Assembly: GCF_004764705.1 (NCBI RefSeq)
Contig: NZ_SHLX01000003.1
Location: 353,813-417,812 of the forward strand
Length of the DNA stretch: 64,000 bases
Source of the DNA: Paenibacillus cymbidii
GTDB taxonomy: Bacteria > Bacillota > Bacilli > Paenibacillales > NBRC-103111
Direction of reading: 5' to 3'
The notes below the pieces were generated by a model. That model did no database searches, was not told where the DNA came from, and saw only the letters and a program-made list of their open reading frames with translations. Shown piece after piece: positions 30,009 to 38,919 of this stretch (position 1 is its first letter; the number at the start of each line of letters is the position of its first letter). The translations under genes and the position numbers were made by a program.

Positions 30009-31340
30009 GTGAACGCACACTTCGAATTCGGAAAAATGGCGTGGCATGCAGCGCTTGTGCTCGTTCTCGTGCTGCTGAACGGTTTGTTCGTTGCTGCCGA
30101 ATTTGCGCTGGTGAAGGTGCGGTCGACGCGGCTGCAGGAGCTGGCGGACGACGGCAATGTCAAAGCGAAATACGCGCTCAAGGTGACCGGCAAGCTGGAC
30201 GCGTATTTGTCCGCTACCCAGCTCGGCATTACGCTCGCTTCGCTTGGACTTGGCTGGGTCGGCGAGCCGTCGATTTCCGAGCTGATCGTCGATCCGCTGT
30301 TCGCTGCTTTCGGCTGGGAGAACGCCGTGTTCAGCCATTCGCTGTCGTTTGCGATCGCGTTCGCCGTTATCACGTTTTTGCATATTGTGCTTGGGGAATT
30401 GGCGCCGAAGTCGCTGGCCATCCAGAAGGCGGACGCCACATCGCTCTGGCTGGCGTTTCCGCTGCTTTATTTCTACAAGCTGTTCTTCCCGGTCATCTGG
30501 CTGCTCAATGGCGCGGCGAACCGGTTGCTGCGTCTGTTCGGCGTGGAACCGGCCAGCGAGCACGAAGCGGCGCATACCGAGGAAGAAATTCGCATCCTGA
30601 TGAACCAGAGCGCCCGCAGCGGCCATATCGACAAAGACGAGATGCAGCTGTTCGACAACATCTTCGAGTTTTCCGACCGGCTCGCCCGCGAGGTGATGCT
30701 GCCGCGCATCGATATGGACTGTTTGTTTACGGACCTGTCGTACGAGGAGAACCTGAAGCTGGTGCACGAAACGAAACATACTCGCTACCCGGTGGCGATG
30801 AACGACAAGGACCGGATCGTTGGCTTCGTGCATATTTCGGATCTGCTTACTTGCGATCCGGGCGAGCCGCATGAGTTGAACGATTTTATTCGGCCGATTC
30901 TGACGGTGCCGGAATCGATGGAAATCAGCCACGTGCTGCGGCTGATGCAGAAGCGCCGCTCGCAGCTGGCGATCGTGATCGACGAGTATGGCGGCACGGC
31001 GGGGCTGCTGACGGCGGAGGACATTCTCGAGGAAATCGTCGGCGACATGCAGGACGAGTTCGACGACGAGCGGCCGGTGCTGGAAGTGAAGGGGCATCTG
31101 ACGTCCGTTGACGGGCGGATGCTGATCGAGGAAGTGAACGACATGCTCGATCTCGGCATCGAGGACGACGAGGTCGATTCGATCGGCGGCTGGCTGTTCA
31201 AGAAGCTGGAAGGCGCGCCGGGCAAAGGCATGAAAGTGGAAGTGGGCAAGCACATGTTCGAAGTGGCCGAGGTGGACCGGCTGCGGATTGTGCGGCTTCA
31301 TATTTACAAGACCGACCGCGCCGACAAGTCGCAGGGGTAG
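30009..31340 (+). CDS. CNNM/CBS/CorC domain membrane protein (hemolysin C family)
   Basis: A 443-residue protein with the usual three parts: an N-terminal CNNM (DUF21) transmembrane domain, residues about 10-190, with four helices and LKVTGKLDAYLSATQLGITL; a CBS pair at about 215-335 with EVMLPRIDMDCL, TRYPVAMNDKDRIVGFVHI and RRSQLAIVIDEYGGTAGLLT; and a C-terminal CorC/HlyC domain at about 350-435. Despite the hemolysin label, this family is now linked to Mg2+ efflux or homeostasis, which suits the mgtA gene 4 kb upstream. The GTG start follows AAAGGGGAG. Confidence 0.92.
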   Translation: MNAHFEFGKMAWHAALVLVLVLLNGLFVAAEFALVKVRSTRLQELADDGNVKAKYALKVTGKLDAYLSATQLGITLASLGLGWVGEPSISELIVDPLFAAFGWENAVFSHSLSFAIAFAVITFLHIVLGELAPKSLAIQKADATSLWLAFPLLYFYKLFFPVIWLLNGAANRLLRLFGVEPASEHEAAHTEEEIRILMNQSARSGHIDKDEMQLFDNIFEFSDRLAREVMLPRIDMDCLFTDLSYEENLKLVHETKHTRYPVAMNDKDRIVGFVHISDLLTCDPGEPHELNDFIRPILTVPESMEISHVLRLMQKRRSQLAIVIDEYGGTAGLLTAEDILEEIVGDMQDEFDDERPVLEVKGHLTSVDGRMLIEEVNDMLDLGIEDDEVDSIGGWLFKKLEGAPGKGMKVEVGKHMFEVAEVDRLRIVRLHIYKTDRADKSQG

Positions 31341-31379
31341 CGGAGGGCGGCGCCGGGCGCGGAGCGTTGCGTTGACTAG

Positions 31380-31444
31380 TTCCGCCCAAACGTTCCGCCC
31401 AAACGCTCCGCCCAAACGCTCCGCCCAGACGTTCCGCCCAGTAG
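31380..31444 (+). repeat. 13-bp tandem repeat, five units
   Basis: TTCCGCCCAAACG is repeated at 31380, 31393, 31406, 31419 and 31432 with single-base changes (CTCCGCCC in units 3-4, CAGACG in unit 4, CAGTAG ending unit 5). It directly precedes composite-element copy D. No coding role is seen. Confidence 0.9.
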
Positions 31445-31451
31445 CCTCCCA

Positions 31452-31643
31452 AATTAGCCCATAAAAAATGGCTTATTTGCCTCATTTCCCATGCTTCATC
31501 GAAAATAGCCAGTGAAATCATTGGCTATTTGCCCCAAACTATCTCCAAATCGGGTTTATCAACGAAATAACCAGTGTTTTCACTGGTTATTTCTCCAGTA
31601 CCCGCTCATTTTAGCGAAATAGCCAATAAAACATGGCTTATTT
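31452..31643 (+). repeat. Four-palindrome composite element, copy D
   Basis: Modules start at about 31452 (ATTAGCCCAT/ATGGCTTATTT), 31504 (AATAGCCAGTG/CATTGGCTATTT), 31566 (AATAACCAGTG/CACTGGTTATTT) and 31618 (AATAGCCAAT/CATGGCTTATTT). Spacings are 51-52, 62 and 52 bp. The element sits between two convergent genes. The 31341-31751 interval otherwise contains the 13-bp tandem repeat and the terminator of the GDPD-like gene. Confidence 0.9.
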
Positions 31644-31701
31644 CCCGCACCCACCGCGGCGCGGCCCCGCTAATCGGGCCGCCAAGCGCCAAACGCCAAA
31701 C

Positions 31702-31729
31702 AAAAAAGGCAGGCGCTTGCATCCGCCTG
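31702..31729 (-). terminator. Rho-independent terminator of the GDPD-like gene
   Basis: On the minus strand CAGGCG (31729-31724), eight bases, CGCCTG (31715-31710) and then a T-rich tail (31707-31702), 22 bp beyond the stop codon. Confidence 0.8.
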
Positions 31730-31751
31730 TCCAACTACCGCGCCAACCGCT

Positions 31752-32720
31752 TCAGCGCAGCCCCAGCGGGTTCTCCCGCATGCGCCGCACTACGGCGGCG
31801 AAGGTGGTCGCGAGCAGCGCGTACAGCAGCACTGTCGATTCGCTGCGCGGGATCGGCAGCTCGATGTAGCCGGTATAGTAGTCGGCATCGTTCGCCAGAA
31901 AATCCGAATACACGCCGTACACGCCCAAGCTGAGCAGCAGCTTCATCTCCAGTTTGTTGTTGACGGCGTGCACGTACGTCATCACGCCCGCATCGTTCAG
32001 CTTGCGCACGAGGAACGGGTCGAGCAGCGCGCGATTGACCGGCATGGCGACGGTGCGAATCTGGTGCTCGCGCACGAAACGCACAACTTCGCCGCTGGTG
32101 GAATCGTTCAAATAAAGCGAATATAACTTGTCCGGAAACGGATAGATGGCCATGACGGCGTCATACATCTCCGGCGTATACAGCTCCGGGATGATCCGGT
32201 CGAGCACGGACAGATCGATCATCGCCGCCGTCCGTTTCATGTATTCAAACTGGGTGCGCACCAGGTCGACATCCGTTTCTTTCGTATCGGTCACGATGCG
32301 AATGTCGGGATAACGCAGCATCAGCCGCACGATGTCGCGAAACGACAGCGGTTTGTATTTGTCCAGAATCGGCTGCTCTTTGAATTCCGCCAGGCTGATC
32401 GAGTCGCCGATCAGATCGTCCGGCAAACCGGGCTGGACGTCCTCCGACCAGTCGTGCCTCGCGGCCAGCTTGTCGTCGTCGGTGAGCAGCAGGTCCACTT
32501 CGAACACCCGGTACCCCCGTTTGTAGCTGCGTTCGAACGCATCGAGCGAATTCGTGTACGCTTCGCCGTCGATGCCGCCCATCGCATGCGCAATCATGCG
32601 GTTGGAAGTCCAATCCGCACTGGCCGGCGCGATCGAATCGGCGAGCGCCGCAGTTCCTCCCGTGAGCAAGCTGCCGATGAGCAGTGCCGCGAGCGGCCAA
32701 CGTTTCCATTTTCCGTTCAT
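31752..32720 (-). CDS. Secreted or membrane-anchored glycerophosphodiester phosphodiesterase-like protein
   Basis: A 322-residue protein with a signal peptide (MNGKWKRWPLAALLIGSLLT, cleavage near ALA-D) and a C-terminal hydrophobic segment (TVLLYALLATTFAAVV) followed by basic residues, so probably anchored at both processing and C-terminus level. The TIM-barrel GDPD-like N-terminus reads MIAHAMGGIDGEAYTNSLDA, then FEVDLLLTDDDKLAARHDW. The His, Glu-x-Asp and His-Asp ligands of GDPD enzymes are present, but the usual Arg after the first His is Ala and the PENT motif is YTNS. Substrate could therefore differ. The ATG at 32720 has GGAGG close upstream. Confidence 0.75.
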   Translation of the reverse strand: MNGKWKRWPLAALLIGSLLTGGTAALADSIAPASADWTSNRMIAHAMGGIDGEAYTNSLDAFERSYKRGYRVFEVDLLLTDDDKLAARHDWSEDVQPGLPDDLIGDSISLAEFKEQPILDKYKPLSFRDIVRLMLRYPDIRIVTDTKETDVDLVRTQFEYMKRTAAMIDLSVLDRIIPELYTPEMYDAVMAIYPFPDKLYSLYLNDSTSGEVVRFVREHQIRTVAMPVNRALLDPFLVRKLNDAGVMTYVHAVNNKLEMKLLLSLGVYGVYSDFLANDADYYTGYIELPIPRSESTVLLYALLATTFAAVVRRMRENPLGLR

Positions 32721-32837
32721 CGCAATTCCTCCCGCCCGCAACGATTAATAAAGCTTCCGGAACCTGAATAATGTCAGTATACCCGATCTTCATTAATCCA
32801 CCATTAGACAGGGGGGAGGAGGCGACGAAAGCTAACC

Positions 32838-33872
32838 TTATCGCCGCCGGACGGCATCGCTCAGCTTCGGAAAATGAACGGCAGCCTCGGTAAAAACGCC
32901 TTCCTCGGAACGGACCGACAGCTCATGCCCGAGCTTGCGCGCCAACTGGTTGGCCAAATAAAGCCCCATGCCGGTCGATTTGGCAAACTGGCGCCCGTTC
33001 GATCCGGTAAACCCGCGGTCGAACACGCGGCCGATATCTTCCGGCTTGATGCCGACGCCGTCGTCGCGCACGAGCAGCCGCCGCTCCACGCGGTCTTCTT
33101 CGAAGCGAATGGCGATCGTCCCGCCCGCCGCCGTATATTTCAATGCGTTGACGACCAACTGGTCGACGATGTAAGCAAGCCACTTGCCGTCGCTGCGCAC
33201 ATGCGGATCGCCGCCGGTTTCGTCAAGCAACAGCCGGATGCGGCCGGCGATGAACAGCTTGGCGTATTTGCGCGCGCTTTCTTTGGCAATCCGGCGGAGC
33301 GGCAGCTCCGCAATCATATAATCGCTTGCAAACGAATCGATCCGCGAGTAGTAAAGCGCCTGATCGACCAGATGATCGATTTTGGCCAGTTCGTCTTCCC
33401 ACTTGTCCGTCAGTTCTTCGACAGTTTTGCCGCCAATGTTGTCGATCAGCAGCCGGGAAGCGGCGATGGGCAGCTTGATTTCGTGAATCCACGACAATAT
33501 GTAATCCTGCTGCTCCCGACGCTCCTGGGCCAGCCGGAACAGCTTGGCATCGTGGTCGCGGCGCAGCTTGTCCGCCAGCGCCAGCTGCAGCCGCTGGGCC
33601 GCCGTTTGCGGCGCCGGCGGATCGGCTTCGGCCGCATCGGCCGCGCCGCCGATCATCCGCTCCAGCTCGCGATAATAGCCGCTGCGATACCAATACCCGA
33701 TCGCCACATACGCCGCCGCCGCTAACAACCCGCCTGCATTGGCATACAGCACATTGTCCGCGGCATGGGGAGATTCGGCGCCGGCCAGCATGACCAGCGA
33801 AACGAACGCCATCAGCGCAACATAAAAGCCGGCAAAATAACGCTTGTCCAGCAAATAGTCCCGGAATCTCAT
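32838..33872 (-). CDS. Bce-type intramembrane-sensing histidine kinase
   Basis: A 344-residue kinase with two N-terminal membrane helices (about residues 13-30 and 41-61) separated by only about ten residues, the hallmark of BceS-type kinases that do not sense antibiotics themselves but through a BceAB transporter. The phosphorylation site is His130 in ILSWIHEIKLPIAA. The ATPase domain has VNALKYTAAGG (N box), DDGVGIKPEDIGRVFDRGF (G1) and KSTGMGLYLANQL (G2). It overlaps the response-regulator stop by four bases (33869-33872) and diverges from the transporter genes. Confidence 0.92.
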   Translation of the reverse strand: MRFRDYLLDKRYFAGFYVALMAFVSLVMLAGAESPHAADNVLYANAGGLLAAAAYVAIGYWYRSGYYRELERMIGGAADAAEADPPAPQTAAQRLQLALADKLRRDHDAKLFRLAQERREQQDYILSWIHEIKLPIAASRLLIDNIGGKTVEELTDKWEDELAKIDHLVDQALYYSRIDSFASDYMIAELPLRRIAKESARKYAKLFIAGRIRLLLDETGGDPHVRSDGKWLAYIVDQLVVNALKYTAAGGTIAIRFEEDRVERRLLVRDDGVGIKPEDIGRVFDRGFTGSNGRQFAKSTGMGLYLANQLARKLGHELSVRSEEGVFTEAAVHFPKLSDAVRRR

Positions 33873-34540
33873 TCGACGATGTACCCCTGTCCTTTGCGCG
33901 TGGCGATAAAATCTTCCTGCCCGAGTTCGGCCAGCTTCTTGCGCAGGCGGGCGATGTTGACGGTGAGCGTGTTGTCGTCCACGAACGATTCGTCCTCCCA
34001 CAAGCGCCGCATCAGGCTCGTTCGGCTGACGATGGCGCCTTTGGAGCGCATCAGTTGCTGCATAATGACGCATTCGGTTTTGGTCAACTCCGTCTTGCCC
34101 CCGCCGGCGACGACTTGCCCGCTCAGCACATGCAAAGCGACGCCGTTATGCTCGAGCACGTCCGCCTCCGTGCCCACGTAAGCGTAAGCGCGGCGCAGGA
34201 GCGCATTGATTTTGGCCAGCAGCACGTCCGTATAGAACGGCTTCTGCACGTAGTCGTCGCCGCCGCGGTTCATCGCCATGACCATGTCCATCGGCGTCGT
34301 GCGCGAAGACAGAAACATAATCGGCACGCTCGAAACTTCGCGGATCCGGTCGCACCAGTAGAAACCGTCGTAATACGGCAGGCCGATATCCATCAGCACG
34401 AGCTGCGGCCGTTCCGCCAGAAACGTGGGCAGCACGCGTTCGAAATCGGTCGCCAAAACCGTCGCGAAGCCCCACTTGCTTAGCGTTTCCGCCACCAAAT
34501 CGGCAATGGTCCTGTCGTCCTCCACCAGCATGATTTTCAT
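33869..34540 (-). CDS. Bce-type response regulator, OmpR family
   Basis: A 223-residue regulator: receiver domain at residues 1-115 with acidic pocket Asp8-Asp9, phosphoacceptor Asp51 (LVLMDIGLP), and Lys in VQKPF; winged-helix DNA-binding domain at about 125-223 with LTKTECVIMQQLM and DDNTLTVNIARLRKKL. It should bind the site at 34596-34609 and switch on the transporter operon when its kinase is active. GGAGG lies about 6 nt before the ATG. Reading frame extensions upstream cross the divergent promoter and are not genuine. Confidence 0.93.
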   Translation of the reverse strand: MKIMLVEDDRTIADLVAETLSKWGFATVLATDFERVLPTFLAERPQLVLMDIGLPYYDGFYWCDRIREVSSVPIMFLSSRTTPMDMVMAMNRGGDDYVQKPFYTDVLLAKINALLRRAYAYVGTEADVLEHNGVALHVLSGQVVAGGGKTELTKTECVIMQQLMRSKGAIVSRTSLMRRLWEDESFVDDNTLTVNIARLRKKLAELGQEDFIATRKGQGYIVE

Positions 34541-34595
34541 CCGATCCCTCCATGCTGCTATTTTAGCATACCGCCCCGGGCCCGATACGCCGCCG

Positions 34596-34609
34596 TGACA
34601 ATATTGTAA
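34596..34609. promoter_or_regulatory. BceR-type operator in the divergent bce promoter region
   Basis: TGACA-ATAT-TGTAA matches the TNACA-N4-TGTAA consensus described for BceR-like regulators exactly. It lies 56 bp after the regulator start and about 45 bp upstream of a candidate -10 (TACAAT, 34654-34659) for the transporter operon, where a weak -35 (GCTTGC at 17 bp) would be expected for an activated promoter. Confidence 0.75.
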
Positions 34610-34711
34610 GGTTGGAAGGCCGGCTTGTAAGCTTGCGTACGGATGAATTGAGGTACAATAGGTTCCGAAGCGAACCGGACTCGCCAGGGGCCGGGAAGGG
34701 GAGAGGAATAC

Positions 34712-35479
34712 ATGAACACAATCGTCGAAGCGAAACGGGTGAAAAAAGTATACGGCGCCAAAGGCCAAACGTACACGGCGCTGCGCGAGTTCGACCTGAC
34801 GGTGGCGCAAGGGGAGTTTGTCGGCATCATGGGACCGTCGGGCGCAGGCAAAACGACGCTGCTGCAGCTGCTGGCCACGATCGATCGGCCTACTTCGGGG
34901 CACATCGTTATCGACGGCGTCGATGTCAGTGCGATGAAGGAGGCGCAGTTGTCCGATTTTCGGCGAGACAAGCTCGGTTTCCTGTTCCAGGACTATCATT
35001 TGCTCGACATGCTGACTGTCAAAGAAAATATTATGCTGCCGCTGGCGCTCGCGCGGCGTCAGGCGGACGAACTGGAACGGCGCGTCGACCAAATCGCCGA
35101 TACGTTCGGGCTGCGGCCGTTTCTGAATCATTATCCGGCGCAGCTGTCCGGCGGCCAGAAGCAGCGTACGGCGGCCGCCCGCGCCATCGTCGCCAGACCC
35201 AGTCTGGTGCTGGCCGACGAACCGACCGGCGCGCTCGATTCCAAGTCGGCGACGGATTTGCTCGAAAGCCTGAAGGAGCTGCACGAGGCGGAGCGGACGA
35301 CGATCGTGATGGTGACGCACGACGCGTTTGCGGCGAGCTACTGCGAGCGCATCGTATTCATTAAGGACGGCGAGGCGTTTGCGGAGCTGGTGAAGGGGCG
35401 GATGGCGCGCCAGCCGTTTTTCCGCAAAGTGCTGGATATGTTGTCCGTGTTGGGAGGCGGAGCCGGTGACATTGTTTAG
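34712..35479 (+). CDS. Bce-type ABC transporter ATP-binding protein
   Basis: A 255-residue ATPase of the MacB/BceA group. Walker A GPSGAGKTT (about residue 45), the Q-loop FLFQDYHLLDMLTVKENI, signature LSGGQKQRTAAARA, Walker B LVLADEPTGALDSKS and the H-loop MVTHDAFAA. With the permease it should protect against peptide antibiotics that bind lipid II cycle intermediates (bacitracin-type), by freeing the target. A GGGGAGAGG site precedes the ATG. The last 14 bases overlap the permease start. Confidence 0.93.
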   Translation: MNTIVEAKRVKKVYGAKGQTYTALREFDLTVAQGEFVGIMGPSGAGKTTLLQLLATIDRPTSGHIVIDGVDVSAMKEAQLSDFRRDKLGFLFQDYHLLDMLTVKENIMLPLALARRQADELERRVDQIADTFGLRPFLNHYPAQLSGGQKQRTAAARAIVARPSLVLADEPTGALDSKSATDLLESLKELHEAERTTIVMVTHDAFAASYCERIVFIKDGEAFAELVKGRMARQPFFRKVLDMLSVLGGGAGDIV

Positions 35480-37424
35480 CGTAGCGCGCAAAAACATCCG
35501 CGGCAACGTCGCGGGGTACGCGATTTATTTTCTGTCGATGCTGTGCGCGGTCGTCATCTACTATACGTTCGTTTCGCTGCGCTACAACCCCGACATTCTG
35601 GACATGATGGCGGCGCTGCCGAACGCAAGCGACATCTTCATGCAGGCTTCGATCATTCTGATCGTATTCGTCGCCATATTCGTTGCGTATTCCAACGCCT
35701 TTTTTATTCGCCGGAGAAAAAAGGAGCTTGCTCTGCTCGCGTTGATGGGCGTACGCAGACGGACGATCGGGCTGATGCTGGCGTACGAAAACGCCATTGT
35801 GGCGCTGCTCGTGCTGGCGGCGGGCGTGGCGCTCGGCACGTTCCTGTCCAAGCTGTTCGCGATGCTGCTGGTCAAGCTGGCCGGATCGGCCATCCCGGTG
35901 CAGCTGCGATTTTCGCCGCAAGCGCTCGCCCAAACGGCGGTCGTTTTCGTTGCCATTGCGCTGCTTACTTCGCTGCACAATGTCCGTCTGCTGTATCGGA
36001 ACCGGCTCGCCGATTTGCTGCGCGCCGCCCGAACCGGCGAAATGGCGCCGCGCGCGTCGTGGCGGACGGCGGCGGTTGCCGTCCTGCTGCTTGCTTGCGG
36101 CTACGCCGCCGCACTGAAGCTGTTTCCGGGGGCGCATACGGAAACGTCGATTATGCTGACGATGCTGTTCGTGACGATAACGCTGATCGCAGGCACGTAT
36201 ATGCTGTTTCGCTCGGCTGCGGTGATGCTGCTCGTTCGTTTGCGCGGCAGCAAACGATGGTACGGCAGCGGCACGAATCTTGTGGCGGTTTCGCTGCTGA
36301 TGTACCGCGTGCGCAGCAATGCCCGCATGCTGACGGTGATTGCCCTGCTCAGCGGCGTGACGATACTCGCCATTGCGCTGACAGGCAGCCAGTACTATAC
36401 GATCGGCTGGAAAGTCGACCGGGCGATGCCGTTCAGCTACACCCACCTTTCGGTGGACGAAGCTACGGACCGGCAAATCGCCGGCATTATCGCGGACGAC
36501 AAGGCGCATTCGCTCAAGGCGGAAGTAGATTTGCCCGTCGTAAGCGCGGCAGGCGACCGGAATGCGGCCAACTTGCCGGATTACCTCGCTTATTTGCTGG
36601 AGCGGTTTGCCGGGGAAAAGCCGATTTCGCTCGTCTCGGCAAGCAAATACAACGAAGCGATGCGCGCACTGGGCAAACAAGCGGACGTGCGGCTGCAGGA
36701 CCATGAGACGGCGGTCGTCAAGCCGCTGTTTACAACGGAGCGGGAGAACGATTATAAAGGAAAATCGGTCTCGCTGCTGACGCCGGACGGATCCGTAACA
36801 CTTACGTTTGTGGACCCGCTCGAGGATCGGATCGTCAGTTGGGTTTACCCGGACTTTTACCTCGTCGTCAGCGATCGGACATTTGCGGCGCTTGCCGCGC
36901 AAACGGAGCCGAGCGTCTACAAGCAGTATCTCGTGGAAAGGGAACGATCGGCTGCCGAAACGGCAAGCAAGCTGGCGACATGGGGTGGCGAGCCGGCCGG
37001 ATTGCAATCGTATCGCGACGTCTATACCGGCGAACGGCAATCGAATGCGCTCGATCTGTTTCTGATCGGGTTTCTGGGGCTCGTTTTCCTGGCGGCGACA
37101 GGGAGCGTGTTGTATTTCAAGCAGCTGACGGAAGCGCACGAGGACCGGGAACGTTTCGAAATCTTGCGCCACATCGGCGCCAAGTCCGGAGACATCCGTC
37201 GTTCGATCGCCCTGATGGCGCTGTTCGTGTTTGCACTGCCGCTGGCCGTTGGTCTGGTGCACAGCGCCGTACTGCTGCGGTCGCTTACGTTTCTTTATTC
37301 GGGGCTGGCCGGTCTCGATTTGACGGTGCCGGTGTCCGTTTGTCTCGCGTTGTACGCGTTGATCTATTTTGTTTATTACGCTTTGACGATAGCGTCGTAC
37401 GACAAAATCGTCGCAACCAAATAA
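35466..37424 (+). CDS. Bce-type ABC transporter permease
   Basis: A 652-residue FtsX/BceB-type permease. It begins FSVARKNIRGNVAGYAIYFL and shows ten hydrophobic segments. A large extracellular domain (about residues 310-530, with DRAMPFSYTHLSVDEATDRQ) lies between helices 7 and 8; in this family it gives antibiotic specificity. The FtsX-like motif around RRRKKELALLALMGVRRRTI is seen at about residue 80 and again as FEILRHIGAKSGDIRRSI at about 560. The GTG at 35466 overlaps the ATPase gene by 14 bp. With the divergent kinase and regulator it forms a complete sensing and detoxification module. Confidence 0.93.
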   Translation: MTLFSVARKNIRGNVAGYAIYFLSMLCAVVIYYTFVSLRYNPDILDMMAALPNASDIFMQASIILIVFVAIFVAYSNAFFIRRRKKELALLALMGVRRRTIGLMLAYENAIVALLVLAAGVALGTFLSKLFAMLLVKLAGSAIPVQLRFSPQALAQTAVVFVAIALLTSLHNVRLLYRNRLADLLRAARTGEMAPRASWRTAAVAVLLLACGYAAALKLFPGAHTETSIMLTMLFVTITLIAGTYMLFRSAAVMLLVRLRGSKRWYGSGTNLVAVSLLMYRVRSNARMLTVIALLSGVTILAIALTGSQYYTIGWKVDRAMPFSYTHLSVDEATDRQIAGIIADDKAHSLKAEVDLPVVSAAGDRNAANLPDYLAYLLERFAGEKPISLVSASKYNEAMRALGKQADVRLQDHETAVVKPLFTTERENDYKGKSVSLLTPDGSVTLTFVDPLEDRIVSWVYPDFYLVVSDRTFAALAAQTEPSVYKQYLVERERSAAETASKLATWGGEPAGLQSYRDVYTGERQSNALDLFLIGFLGLVFLAATGSVLYFKQLTEAHEDRERFEILRHIGAKSGDIRRSIALMALFVFALPLAVGLVHSAVLLRSLTFLYSGLAGLDLTVPVSVCLALYALIYFVYYALTIASYDKIVATK

Positions 37425-37444
37425 GGCGGCCGCCCGGCCGCCTT
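37423..37444. terminator. GC-rich hairpin between the bce permease and ROK genes
   Basis: AAGGCGGCC (37423-37431), GCCC loop, GGCCGCCTT (37436-37444): a perfect 9-bp stem that starts at the permease stop and ends just before the ROK stop. T runs are short, so bidirectional termination is likely but not certain. Confidence 0.55.
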
Positions 37445-37448
37445 ACGT

Positions 37449-38648
37449 TCATTCCGCCATCATGCCGACCATCATCGCCGCCGCGCCGGTGACGAGCGCG
37501 TCTTCGCCGAGCGTGCCCTGGCTGAAGACGACTTGGTATACCGGGTGGTAGTACGTGTTCTGCAGCGCGACCTTGGTCGCCGTTTCGAACATGAGCGGGT
37601 GGCAGCTAATGAGCGGACCGCCCAAAATCACTTTTTCCGGATGCAGAATGTTCAACAGATTCGACAACCCGATGCCAAAATAGACGGCGGCTTGCGTAAA
37701 CAGCTCGGTGACGAGCGGATCGCCTTCGTGCAGCGCCTGCACGAGATGCGGAAACGTTATTTTGTCCGGTTCGGCGAGCTGGGCCAACGTGCTGTCGCGT
37801 CCCTGGAGCAGCCGGGAGCGGGCCTGGCGCTCGAGCGCGTAGATCGAAGCGTACGTCTCCAGGCTGCCGAAGTTGCCGGCATCGCGCAGCCGCGGCCCGT
37901 CGGTCTGGATAATCATTTGCCCGATCGAACCTTCCATGTCGACGGCGCCGTAAACGACTTTGCCGCCGGACATCATCGCCGAACGCAGGCCGACCCCGGC
38001 GTGCACATACAGCAGGTGGCGGTATTCGCGGTCGCGCGACGCCCAATGTTCGCCGATGATCGCCGTGTTCGCGCCGTTGTCGAGCGCAACCGGGAAGCCG
38101 AGCCGCTCCTCCAGCATCGCCGCGATCGGCACGTTGCGCCAGCCCGCCGCCGGGAAGTGCTGCGGGTCGAGGATCGTGCCGGTGCCGCGGTCGAGCGGAC
38201 CGACGGCGCCGATGCCCATGCCGATGACTTGGTCGGCGGGAATGTTCCGCTGCTGCAGCATCCCGCGAGCCGCGGCCACGATTTCGCCGACAAGCGCGTC
38301 CGGCGTCGTGCGTTCGTCCATGAGCCAGCGGCGCGAATCGAGCTTCTTCATCTGCATGTCGCACAGAATCATCATCGAGTGGAAGCGGGAAATATCGAGG
38401 CCGAACACGTAACCGTAAGCGGGATTGATGCCATACAGAATCGGCCGGCGTCCGCCAGTCGATTCGCCGAAACCGGCTTCGACGAGCAAACCCGTGCCGT
38501 GCAGCTCCTCGAGAATGCGGGTCAACGTACTGGACGGCAGCCCGCTTTGCTCCAACAGCTCGATTTTGGAAATGTGGTCCTGCCTGCGGATCAATTCGAA
38601 CACATCTTTATGCTTGCGCCCGGAAATGCGGGAAGTGACGGCATTCAT
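37449..38648 (-). CDS. ROK family transcriptional regulator
   Basis: A 399-residue repressor of the NagC/XylR type. Residues about 10-70 are a winged helix-turn-helix (KDVFELIRRQDHISKIELLE, then LPSSTLTRILEELHGTGLL). The remainder is a sugar-kinase-like ROK domain with VFGLDISRFHSMMIL, VIGMGIGAVGPLDRGTGTIL, ALDNGANTAIIGEHW and YVHAGVGLRSAMM. The usual zinc motif CxCGxxGC is absent. The ATG at 38648 has GGAGG 11 nt upstream; one at 38666 contains that site within its codons. It diverges from the formylglycine-enzyme homologue over a 271-bp gap with no clear operator. The ligand, presumably a sugar, is unknown. Confidence 0.87.
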   Translation of the reverse strand: MNAVTSRISGRKHKDVFELIRRQDHISKIELLEQSGLPSSTLTRILEELHGTGLLVEAGFGESTGGRRPILYGINPAYGYVFGLDISRFHSMMILCDMQMKKLDSRRWLMDERTTPDALVGEIVAAARGMLQQRNIPADQVIGMGIGAVGPLDRGTGTILDPQHFPAAGWRNVPIAAMLEERLGFPVALDNGANTAIIGEHWASRDREYRHLLYVHAGVGLRSAMMSGGKVVYGAVDMEGSIGQMIIQTDGPRLRDAGNFGSLETYASIYALERQARSRLLQGRDSTLAQLAEPDKITFPHLVQALHEGDPLVTELFTQAAVYFGIGLSNLLNILHPEKVILGGPLISCHPLMFETATKVALQNTYYHPVYQVVFSQGTLGEDALVTGAAAMMVGMMAE

Positions 38649-38919
38649 TGCCTGTGTAGCCTCCATCGGTCAAGTGACGATAGGTAGATTATACATGAGT
38701 TTACCCGCTCCGACTATATTTTGGCGAAAAAAAGTTTACTACTTCGATAGGAATTATTGGGGATAGATATTCCGGCCAGAAAAAGAAAGCGCAGGGAGAT
38801 TTTGCGGGAGATGAGGAGGCCCGGGTTGTCGGCTCGTCCTTTTGCGGCTACACTTGGGATAGGACTGACGCGGGCCAATGTTTTGTGCCGGGCGATTCGT
38901 TGCAGGGGGAGAGAATAGC

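Noticed and set aside
35361..37262. Long minus-strand open frame opposite the bce permease (633 codons)
   Set aside because: Antisense shadow of a clear permease gene; no ribosome site or domain.
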